12,802 nt of DNA from DATCVA01 sp036567205 (lineage in GTDB: Bacteria > Pseudomonadota > Gammaproteobacteria > Burkholderiales > Burkholderiaceae_B). The translations under genes and the position numbers were made by a program. How positions within the stretch are numbered: position 1 is the first letter of the stretch; the number at the start of each line of letters is the position of its first letter. Of the stretch, positions 1-5,553 are shown piece after piece. Below the pieces are notes generated by a model. It saw only the letters and a program-made list of their open reading frames with translations, made no database searches and was not told the origin of the DNA. The stretch spans positions 1-12,802 of the forward strand of contig DATCVA010000340.1 in the NCBI GenBank assembly GCA_036567205.1, written 5' to 3'.

Positions 1-17
1 CGGAGGGATGGACGAGC

Positions 18-722
18 ATGAGCTTGCTTGAGGTCGATAAAATCAATAGCTACTATGGCGATTCGCATATCTTGTTCGATGTGTCGATGCGCGTGGAAAA
101 AAACGAAGTTGTTGCGCTGCTGGGCCGTAACGGCGCAGGTAAAAGCACCACGCTCAAGTCGTTGATGGGGGTAGTGCGGCCTAAAAGCGGCATAATTCGT
201 CATCATGGGGTCGAGGTGCAACACCTTCCACCGTACGAACTGGCAAGACGGGGCATTCAGCTTGTGCCTGAAGAGCGGCGCATTTTTGGACAGATTACCG
301 TTCAGGAAAATCTTCAACTTGCTGCCATGACGGCGCCTGAGGCCAGGTCGCTCGAGGCCATATATGAAACATTTCCCCGGCTGGCCGAGCGTAAACGTAA
401 CCGAGGCAAGCAACTTTCTGGGGGCGAGCAACAGATGCTGGCAATTGCGCGCGCCATGATACGAAACGCCAATATCATTTTGCTTGATGAGCCCTTTGAA
501 GGACTGGCTCCGTTAATCGTGCGCGATCTGATGCAGGTTTGCCATAATCTGGCAAAAAATGGCCACACCATTGTTATTGTCGAGCAAAACGTCCGTGCCG
601 CACTGTCGCTTGCCGACCGGTGCTATATCATCAATAACGGCCATATGGTCTATGAAGGCACGCCCACGGAATTGCATGCCGATAATAGCGTCATAGAAAA
701 GTATCTGGGGGTAAAAGTATAG
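18..722 (+). CDS. livF: LivF-type ATP-binding protein of branched-chain amino-acid ABC transporter
   Basis: Cytoplasmic ATPase subunit that powers uptake of branched-chain amino acids or related amides (HAAT family), working with LivG, permeases LivH/LivM and a periplasmic binding protein. Seen in the 234-residue product: Walker A GRNGAGKS at 36-43, the LivF-like PEERRIF segment at 85-90, ABC signature LSGGEQQ at 133-139, Walker B ILLDEP at 154-159, and the VEQN switch region near 188-191 that LivF proteins carry. Length and C-terminus (EKYLG) fit LivF rather than LivG. The start is supported by GGAGGG at 2-7. Two upstream frames close here: one ends at 21 in an ATGA overlap, the other at 31. 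Either could be the preceding gene, presumably livG, but too little is visible to choose. It converges on the next gene with only 24 bases between stops and no clear terminator. The transported substrate cannot be told from this subunit. Confidence 0.93.
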   Translation: MSLLEVDKINSYYGDSHILFDVSMRVEKNEVVALLGRNGAGKSTTLKSLMGVVRPKSGIIRHHGVEVQHLPPYELARRGIQLVPEERRIFGQITVQENLQLAAMTAPEARSLEAIYETFPRLAERKRNRGKQLSGGEQQMLAIARAMIRNANIILLDEPFEGLAPLIVRDLMQVCHNLAKNGHTIVIVEQNVRAALSLADRCYIINNGHMVYEGTPTELHADNSVIEKYLGVKV

Positions 723-746
723 GTGTTCAGGCCAGGTCCGGTTGTG

Positions 747-1856
747 TTACCAAATGGTAGCTGACGCATCAATGTCGTTTAACGTAGCGCAGCCGGTCAG
801 GGCCATGGTAATTTCAAGCTCGGTACGCAAAATATGCAGCACGTGAACGACGCCTGTTGCTCCGGCCGCCGCCAATCCATATATATAGGGCCGTCCAATC
901 AGGGTTGCCGTAGCCCCTAGCGCCAACGCCTTGAATATATCGGTGCCGCGCCGGATACCGCCGTCCAGCAATATGGGGACACGGCCGTTTACCACCGCTG
1001 CAATGGATGGTAAAACGTCAATGGTGGCGGGCAGCGTGTCGAGCGTCCGCCCGCCATGGTTGGAAACGATAATGCCTGATACGCCAAGATCCAGAGCGCG
1101 TTGCGCGTCATGAGCGGACGTAATGCCTTTAAGCAAGACCGGCAGCCGGCTAAGCCCGACTAACCATTCCACGTCTTTCCAGGTTGGATTGCCTGCCAGC
1201 AACGGCCCGCCAAATAAGGGACTGGTACCTGCCAGCGCTGTGTGTGCCGGCTGGGGGCGCATTCCGCGTAAATTTACAGCGTCAATGCCTGCCGGCAAAG
1301 CGAAGCCGGCACGTTGCTCGCGATTGCGTACGCCATTGACCGCGGCGTCGACGGTAACCACTAGAGCCTGGTAATTTGCGGATTCAGCGCGATGCACAAG
1401 TTCTGCCGTAAAGTTGCGGTCGGATTGTATATATAGCTGAAACCAGAGGGGCGTGCGGGCCATCGCGGCAATGTCTTCCATCGCGGCGCTGGCTTGTGTG
1501 CTGACGACCATGCCGGCTTTGATGGCCGAGCCGCCTAATGCCGTGGCCAGTTCTCCGTCGGGATGAGCCAGCTTTTGGTAAGCGACGGGCGCAAGAAAAA
1601 TGGGGTATTCGAAGGTATGGCCGAATAGTTCCAGTCGTGTGTTGGCTCCGGACAGATCAGTCAGTACGCGCTGGTGCAGCCGCAGGCGTCGAAATGCCGC
1701 GTTGTTGTCTGCCTGTGTCAGTTCATCGCCGGCCCCGCCGCTTATATACGCCCATGCGGAGGTGCTCATGCGTTCGCGTGCATACGGCTCATAATCGGCC
1801 ACGGCGGCAATCTCGGCCGGAATGTGCTCAAGTGGTGGCAAGGGTCGTTGGCTCAT
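747..1856 (-). CDS. FMN-dependent alpha-hydroxy-acid oxidase/dehydrogenase (lactate oxidase/LldD family)
   Basis: Flavoenzyme that oxidises an L-2-hydroxy acid (lactate, glycolate, mandelate or similar) to the 2-oxo acid using FMN in a TIM barrel. The 369-residue product keeps the family's active-site set, here matched by motif: Y37 in AYISGGAGDE, Y142 in WFQLYIQ, D170, R177, K243 in LLKG, H267 and R270 in SNHGGR, then LLDGGIRRGTD near 297-306 and IGRPYIYGLA near 320-329 for FMN phosphate binding. The start at 1856 was chosen over a GTG at 1913 because the family N-terminus begins about here and AAGG lies upstream of it; the extra 19 residues of the longer frame look like leader sequence. It lies 66 bases downstream of the piuC-like gene on the same strand and may be cotranscribed with it. 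Whether it passes electrons to oxygen (oxidase) or to quinone/cytochrome (dehydrogenase) cannot be read from sequence; no membrane loop is evident. The substrate is unknown. Confidence 0.88.
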   Translation of the reverse strand: MSQRPLPPLEHIPAEIAAVADYEPYARERMSTSAWAYISGGAGDELTQADNNAAFRRLRLHQRVLTDLSGANTRLELFGHTFEYPIFLAPVAYQKLAHPDGELATALGGSAIKAGMVVSTQASAAMEDIAAMARTPLWFQLYIQSDRNFTAELVHRAESANYQALVVTVDAAVNGVRNREQRAGFALPAGIDAVNLRGMRPQPAHTALAGTSPLFGGPLLAGNPTWKDVEWLVGLSRLPVLLKGITSAHDAQRALDLGVSGIIVSNHGGRTLDTLPATIDVLPSIAAVVNGRVPILLDGGIRRGTDIFKALALGATATLIGRPYIYGLAAAGATGVVHVLHILRTELEITMALTGCATLNDIDASATIW

Positions 1857-1887
1857 GGCAGCTGCCTTATAAAATAATATTCGCGCG

Positions 1888-1920
1888 GGCGCTTGTAGTA
1901 GCGCCGTCCGCACGGGCGCT
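1888..1920. repeat. Three-armed inverted repeat between hydroxylase and oxidase genes
   Basis: GGGCGCT occurs at 1887-1893 and again at 1914-1920, with the complementary AGCGCC between them at 1900-1905. The central arm can pair with either outer arm (loops TGTAGT, or 9 bases), giving two mutually exclusive 6-bp GC hairpins in the 66-base gap on the minus strand. No T-run follows immediately, so it is not a standard terminator. It could modulate read-through or RNA stability between the two minus genes. Confidence 0.4.
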
Positions 1921-1922
1921 GA

Positions 1923-2603
1923 TCAGGTATTGGACCAGTCCCTGATCAGGTTGTGATACACCCCCGTCAATTGCGGCATGGCTTCGTGATCGGGCATGGA
2001 TCGGGCTACGTTTTGAATGGCGGTGTCCAACTCCCACAGTAGCGCGCGTCGACTATCTTCACGCACCAGACTTTGAATCCAGAAAAAAGACGCCAGGCGC
2101 GCGCCCCGTGTAACCGGTGTGACGTGGTGCAGGCTGCTGCCCGGATAAAGCACCATGTGGCCTGCCGGCAGTTTTACGCTATGGCTGCCATAAGTGTCTT
2201 GTACGACAAGCTCGCCGCCATCGTACTCGTCGGGGTTGGAAAAGAACAGTGTGGCCGAGATGTCGCTGCGCACACGCTCTTGCGTGCCCGGTATTCCGAA
2301 TATGGCGTTATCGATATGGTTGCCGTACTGGCCGCCGCCTTCGTAGCGGTTAAACCGGGGAGGAAGTATGCGCAGAGGCAAGGTGGCCGAAATAAATGTA
2401 GGGTTCTGGCTTAAGGCATTCAAAATAAAATCGCCTGCTTGCTGCGCCACGGGGTTGTCCAGCGGTAACTGTAAATTGTTTTTTACTTTGGCGGCCACAT
2501 GCCCGGCGGTGCTGCGCCCATCGGTCCAGTCTGTCTGCTCCAGCGCCTGTCGGCACTGCCTGACTTGCTCGGCGCTTAGCACGTCGGGGATTTTCAGCAT
2601 CAT
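1923..2603 (-). CDS. piuC: PiuC/YbiX-type Fe(II)/2-oxoglutarate-dependent hydroxylase
   Basis: PKHD-type non-haem iron dioxygenase of the PiuC/YbiX group, which elsewhere is usually iron-regulated and linked to TonB-dependent siderophore receptors; its physiological substrate is not settled. The 226-residue product shows the double-stranded beta-helix iron site: H96 and D98 in the segment NRYEGGGQYGNHID, distal H159 in SSLHHVTP, and a 2-oxoglutarate-binding arginine in VTRGAR (R166 or R169). Length matches the family (about 225). The start at 2603 has AAAGGA at 2612-2617 with 8-base spacing; a second ATG follows at once (2600). An intrinsic terminator lies just upstream of the ribosome binding site. 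No TonB receptor or siderophore gene is in the window and I saw no convincing Fur box upstream, so iron regulation here is only inferred from the family. The oxidase gene follows on the same strand. Confidence 0.92.
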   Translation of the reverse strand: MMLKIPDVLSAEQVRQCRQALEQTDWTDGRSTAGHVAAKVKNNLQLPLDNPVAQQAGDFILNALSQNPTFISATLPLRILPPRFNRYEGGGQYGNHIDNAIFGIPGTQERVRSDISATLFFSNPDEYDGGELVVQDTYGSHSVKLPAGHMVLYPGSSLHHVTPVTRGARLASFFWIQSLVREDSRRALLWELDTAIQNVARSMPDHEAMPQLTGVYHNLIRDWSNT

Positions 2604-2632
2604 TTGATATTTCCTTTACCGGGGGAAGAGGC

Positions 2633-2656
2633 AAAAACCGCTCCGAAGAGCGGTTT
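2633..2656 (-). terminator. Rho-independent terminator with UUCG loop
   Basis: A perfect 9-bp stem (AAACCGCTC / GAGCGGTTT, 2635-2643 with 2648-2656). On the minus strand the loop reads TTCG closed by C-G, an unusually stable tetraloop, and the 3' arm runs into five T. It points leftward and would end transcripts from the symporter gene 232 bases upstream, or transcripts starting in the gap. Only 15 bases separate it from the AAAGGA of piuC, so any piuC promoter must lie upstream of it. Confidence 0.8.
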
Positions 2657-2887
2657 AACCGACACTTTAGCAAACTTTTTGCGATTAGAAACCTGCTTGT
2701 GCGTGCACATTTATCTAAAGCCGGTTCACTTGATGGCCAAGAGTTGTATCAAGAATATTTTTAACCCTTTTTACAAGTTTCTTTTTACTGAGTTTCCAGA
2801 TCAAGCGTGACCGCGAAGGCGAAGCGCAAACATTACTTTTATGCGGCTGCTGAGCCGAAAAAATGCACGTTTGATATAGAAATGGAA

Positions 2888-4333
2888 TTACAAATCGTCC
2901 AGACTGCGAATGGCCCTGCCAAGGCCGGTGAAGTCGAAATGCGGGGCCAGAGGTTTTAGCCGGTGCAATATTACCGATACTACAACAGGAACCAGTGCGG
3001 CGAGCAGAAATGATTCCAGCAAATACTCGGGCTTATCGCCGGGCCCTGGGAAAAGCGCCATACCTGCAACGAGGCCGCAGACTGTACTGATGACAGCCGT
3101 TATGCCGTCATGGCGGCGGCTGAATAATCCAAAGAATACTGGAAAGGCTGCTGCCGAACAGAACAGGTCGGCCAGTAAAAATAGATAGAGCACACTATAG
3201 CCCTGGGCGGCCGCGGCTAACACTGGAATTGCCAGCAAAAAAATCAGCCAGCGCGATAGCCTCATTAGCGTCGCTTTGCGTGCCGTTGGCATGAGTCGGC
3301 GCATGTCGACTGCAATAATGCTGGAGACGGCGCTAATAACGGTATCGGCCGTGCTCATTACAAGGGCCAGACCTAGAGGTATAAGAGCAATGGCAAACCA
3401 CTCCGGGATGTGTGGCATGACGACGCTGAAAAGGGCGGTCGAACTATCGCCTTGATGACCCAAGCCTACAAATGCAAGGCCAAACAGGCCCATCATGAAA
3501 ATCACCGGAGCTGCCAGCAGCCCTCCTAGCAAAAAGCCGTTGCGCATGGTGCGCGTATCTCGCGCGGCATAGACGCGTTGCCAGTTTCCCTGATGAAACA
3601 GGCCTGTCAGCAGTATGGCAACAAAAAACGTCAGCCCCGCCTTAATGCCAACTGGATCGGATAGATCAAGCAGTTGCGGAGCTTTTTCCTGAAGCCCTGA
3701 AAGCGTCGGTCCGATGCCTCCGACCGCCTTCCAACCCAGGACCAGCAGCAAGACCAGAAGAGGAACGATAACGATCATTTGTACCTTGTCGGTGAAGATC
3801 GAAGCGCGCAAGCCGCCGTATGACGTATAGAGCAGGGTGGCGCCCAGCACGACGGCGGCGGTTGCCCAGAGCGGCACCGGGGCCAGTAACGCCACCAGTT
3901 TGGAAATAGCCGTGATCTCTGCCGTTAACGTAATAAACATATAAAACAGCATGATCAACAGCGTCAGCCCATACATTGGTTTTCCGAAACGCAGGATCAC
4001 AAATTCGGTCAGCGTATGGCCTTGCGGAATTAACTCTCGCATGCGCTTTCCCAGCGGGATCATCAACAGCCGCGGGGACATCGCACCCAGCGCATATCCA
4101 ATGACGGCCGCAAGCCCGCCCCACGTAGCCGCCTGGGCCGGTGCAAAAAGTATCCAGGCTCCTAATGTGGATGCCAATAGCGTCAATATGGTTGCGACCG
4201 AGCTTTGGCTGTTGCGGGCGACGACATAGTCTTCCAGGCTATCGCGGTCACGTCGGGCGTAGATCATGCCAGATATGGCAAAACCCGCTGAAAATAACAG
4301 CAGCCAATATATCGTTGATGAACTTGCGAGCAT
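2888..4333 (-). CDS. Sodium:solute symporter family transporter under a TPP riboswitch (ThiV-like)
   Basis: Inner-membrane symporter of the SSS family (LeuT fold) expected to import a small solute with Na+. The 481-residue product is almost wholly hydrophobic with about 12-13 helices. Family hallmarks are TSYGGLRASIFTDKVQ at 170-185, FHQGNWQRVYAARD at 246-259, and MSTADTVISAVSS at 326-338, the helix that carries Na+ ligands. The start at 4333 is set by GAGGAA at 4339-4344 and by the typical N-terminal helix; the longer frame to 4483 would translate part of the riboswitch leader and carries a non-family, Arg-rich head. SSS transporters behind THI elements are known from comparative genomics as ThiV, proposed to carry the thiamin pyrimidine HMP or related compounds. 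This and the TPP aptamer at 4446-4538 make a thiamin-related substrate the best guess; the sequence alone does not say which. A pantothenate- or proline-like role is less likely given the riboswitch. Confidence 0.9.
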   Translation of the reverse strand: MLASSSTIYWLLLFSAGFAISGMIYARRDRDSLEDYVVARNSQSSVATILTLLASTLGAWILFAPAQAATWGGLAAVIGYALGAMSPRLLMIPLGKRMRELIPQGHTLTEFVILRFGKPMYGLTLLIMLFYMFITLTAEITAISKLVALLAPVPLWATAAVVLGATLLYTSYGGLRASIFTDKVQMIVIVPLLVLLLVLGWKAVGGIGPTLSGLQEKAPQLLDLSDPVGIKAGLTFFVAILLTGLFHQGNWQRVYAARDTRTMRNGFLLGGLLAAPVIFMMGLFGLAFVGLGHQGDSSTALFSVVMPHIPEWFAIALIPLGLALVMSTADTVISAVSSIIAVDMRRLMPTARKATLMRLSRWLIFLLAIPVLAAAAQGYSVLYLFLLADLFCSAAAFPVFFGLFSRRHDGITAVISTVCGLVAGMALFPGPGDKPEYLLESFLLAALVPVVVSVILHRLKPLAPHFDFTGLGRAIRSLDDL

Positions 4334-4338
4334 ATCTA

Positions 4339-4453
4339 TTCCTCGGAGGTCTGCGGCGCGGACCTGAAACAAACGAAGGCACAGCCTTAATGAAGGTCGT
4401 ACAGCAACGCGGTAGAAGGAGGAAAGACAGCAAAAAACATTGGATTTCCTTCC
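4339..4453 (-). promoter_or_regulatory. Predicted translational expression platform of the symporter riboswitch
   Basis: On the minus strand, TTTCCTCC (4425-4418) can pair either with the aptamer 3' strand GGAAGGAAA (4453-4445, one bulged A) or, through TTCCTC, with the Shine-Dalgarno GAGGAA (4344-4339). Aptamer folding on TPP would free TTCCTC to mask the ribosome site, giving TPP-off translation. Between them lie small hairpins: AAGGC-TGT-GCCTT at 4388-4376 followed by TTTGTTT, and AGGTC/GACCT nearer the start. The pairings were read by eye and not computed. Confidence 0.5.
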
Positions 4454-4538
4454 CTTCGCCGGCATGACCCGGATCAGGTTCAAAGGGTTACCGCACTAAT
4501 ATGCGGAATCTCAGCCCAATACAGGGCTCCCCCAGGAA
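4446..4538 (-). promoter_or_regulatory. TPP riboswitch (THI-box aptamer) for the symporter gene
   Basis: Minus-strand RNA aptamer that binds thiamin pyrophosphate. Seen 5' to 3': P1 strand TTCC (4538-4535), a G-rich P2 strand, P3 GCCC/GGGC with loop TGTATT (4527-4514), the invariant CTGAGAT (4514-4508), an optional extra stem CCGCA/TGCGG (4506-4491), CCTGATC (4478-4472), a CCGG/CCGG P5 stem, the invariant GGCGAAGGGAAG (4460-4449), and closing GGAA (4449-4446). Every conserved block of the THI box is present in order. It ends 112 bases before the symporter start. Confidence 0.95.
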
Positions 4539-4547
4539 CAGCCGCAA

Positions 4548-4577
4548 AGCTTAGGTTAAAAGGCGGCGGTTTGTCAA
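4548..4577 (-). promoter_or_regulatory. Candidate sigma-70 promoter of the symporter leader
   Basis: A consensus -35 TTGACA (4577-4572) is followed after 18 bases by TAAGCT (4553-4548), a weak -10. The predicted transcript start near 4541 would fall just ahead of the aptamer at 4538, which is where a riboswitch promoter should begin. The -10 is poor, so the exact box is uncertain. Confidence 0.45.
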
Positions 4578-4602
4578 TTGCTTATCGCTATAAGAGCTTC
4601 TG

Positions 4603-4611
4603 TGCTATTGT
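4603..4611 (+). promoter_or_regulatory. Candidate extended -10 promoter of the plus-strand riboswitch leader
   Basis: TGCTATTGT is an extended -10 (TGn plus TATTGT at 4606-4611). The predicted start near 4618 lies a few bases before the P1 strand of the aptamer at 4622. The matching -35 region (around 4582-4588) is weak, which extended -10 promoters tolerate. It lies within about 70 bases of the divergent promoter, so the two polymerases may interfere. Confidence 0.4.
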
Positions 4612-4621
4612 TTCCGGTAAC

Positions 4622-4707
4622 GACACGGGGTGCCCCCTGGCTTTGTTGCCCTGGGCTGAGATAACACCCGTCGAACCTGCTCCAGCTAATACTGGCGAAG
4701 GGATGTC
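4622..4707 (+). promoter_or_regulatory. TPP riboswitch (THI-box aptamer) for the SDR-monooxygenase operon
   Basis: Plus-strand THI-box aptamer. Seen 5' to 3': P1 GACA (4622-4625) pairing with TGTC (4704-4707), GGGGTG (4627-4632) pairing with ACACCC (4664-4669) as P2, P3 GCCC/GGGC, invariant CTGAGAT (4656-4662), AACCTGCTC (4674-4682; the usual A of CTGATC is C), P5 CCAG/CTGG (4682-4695), and invariant GGCGAAGGGATG (4694-4705). It lacks the optional extra stem that the minus-strand copy has. It ends 63 bases before the SDR start codon. Confidence 0.95.
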
Positions 4708-4768
4708 AGCCTTAGGGCAAGCGGCGCTGCGCCGCGTGATCATACCTTCGCCTTTTTTGAAAGGTATG
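4694..4768 (+). promoter_or_regulatory. Predicted translational expression platform of the SDR riboswitch
   Basis: CATACCTT (4741-4748) is perfectly complementary to AAGGTATG (4761-4768), which contains the SDR ribosome site just before the ATG at 4771: a sequestering hairpin. The same strand, as CCTTCGCC (4745-4752) plus CAT (4741-4743), is complementary to GGCGAAGG-G-ATG (4694-4705) in the aptamer 3' end. So without TPP the aptamer strand would hold the anti-Shine-Dalgarno; with TPP it is released and translation is shut. A nested GCGGCG/CGCCGC hairpin (4721-4735) brings the arms together. T6 follows at 4753-4758. Confidence 0.6.
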
Positions 4769-4770
4769 TC

Positions 4771-5553
4771 ATGGAAAGTGCCACTACAACGCTTCCTATC
4801 AGCGAACAACTTATTCTGGTCACGGGCGGCGGTCGTGGCTTGGGTCAACATCTTGTGCAGTCGTTTCTTCGCGAGGGGGCCCGGGTTGTCATCAACTATT
4901 TGAATAGCGCAAGTAACGCTAGGGCGCTTGCATCAACCGCTCCGGAACGTGCTATTGCGTTGCAGGCCGATGTAACCGACGCGAACGCTGTCCAGGCTAT
5001 GATGGCCCGGGCCCGCGAACGATTTGGCATGCCTGTTACCACCGTGGTGAACAATGCCTTGCCTAAGTTTTCGTTTAATGGCGATGCGCGTCCACACGCC
5101 GATGCGTTGACTTGGGACAATCTGCATCAGCAGCTCGAGGGTATTGTTCGCGGGGCGCTGAACACAACGCAGGCAGCCTTGCCTGGCATGCAGGACCTGG
5201 GGTTTGGCCGCATCATCAACATCGGTACTAATTTGTTCCAGAACCCCGTCGTTCCTTACCACGATTACACCGCTGCCAAGGCGGCGTTGCTTTCTTTGAC
5301 CCGTACTTTGTCGCATGATCTTGGCCCCAAGGGAATCACCGTTAACATGATTTCGGGCGGCCTGTTGCGCAGCACCGATGCGTCATCCGCGACACCCGAA
5401 GAGGTTTTTGACTTGATTGCCGCCAGCACGCCGCTGCGCCGCGTGACCACCCCGGCCGAATTCGCCGATGCGGCGTTGTTTTTTGCTTCGCCGTGGTCAA
5501 GGTCTGTTACCGGACAGAATCTGGTTGTTGACGGTGGATTGGTAAAGAACTGA
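4771..5553 (+). CDS. SDR-family NAD(P)-dependent oxidoreductase, TPP-riboswitch controlled
   Basis: Rossmann-fold short-chain dehydrogenase/reductase, 260 residues, expected to interconvert a carbonyl and an alcohol with NAD(P)H in the cytoplasm. Seen: the cofactor loop TGGGRGLG at 18-25, D67 in QADV, NNAL at 94-97 (where most members have NNAG), the active-site YTAAK with Y166 and K170, PKGITVNMISGG after it, and the family C-terminus GQNLVVDGG. The catalytic Ser position, 13 residues before Y166, is Thr (T153), and I do not find the usual helix-4 Asn. It may thus be an atypical catalyst or have a special substrate. The start is fixed by AAGG at 4761-4764, the site masked in the predicted riboswitch hairpin. 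The stop shares its A with the next gene's ATG, so the two are translationally coupled. FabG-like function is improbable in this setting; a thiamin-related substrate is inferred only from the riboswitch. Confidence 0.92.
   Translation: MESATTTLPISEQLILVTGGGRGLGQHLVQSFLREGARVVINYLNSASNARALASTAPERAIALQADVTDANAVQAMMARARERFGMPVTTVVNNALPKFSFNGDARPHADALTWDNLHQQLEGIVRGALNTTQAALPGMQDLGFGRIINIGTNLFQNPVVPYHDYTAAKAALLSLTRTLSHDLGPKGITVNMISGGLLRSTDASSATPEEVFDLIAASTPLRRVTTPAEFADAALFFASPWSRSVTGQNLVVDGGLVKN

Noticed and set aside
2729..2765. CTTGAT/ATCAAG hairpin followed by a T-rich stretch on the plus strand
   Set aside because: No plus-strand gene ends here; the stem is 6 bp of mixed content with a 13-base loop. 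Probably chance in AT-rich spacer.
2844..2857. Terminator directly after the symporter stop (CGGCT/AGCCG)
   Set aside because: Only 5 bp, and on the minus strand it is followed by CGCATAAAA, not a T-run; the UUCG hairpin downstream is far better.
2604..2887. Fur box upstream of piuC
   Set aside because: I looked for a 19-base GATAAT-type palindrome because PiuC genes are often iron-regulated; no convincing match was seen.
4334..4483. N-terminal extension of the symporter frame up to 4483
   Set aside because: It runs through the riboswitch leader, including the aptamer 3' half, carries no membrane helix typical of the family, and the ribosome site GAGGAA fits the ATG at 4333.
4571..4903. Plus-strand open frame across the riboswitch
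   Set aside because: It covers the aptamer and expression platform and runs into the SDR gene in another frame; conserved RNA blocks explain the sequence.
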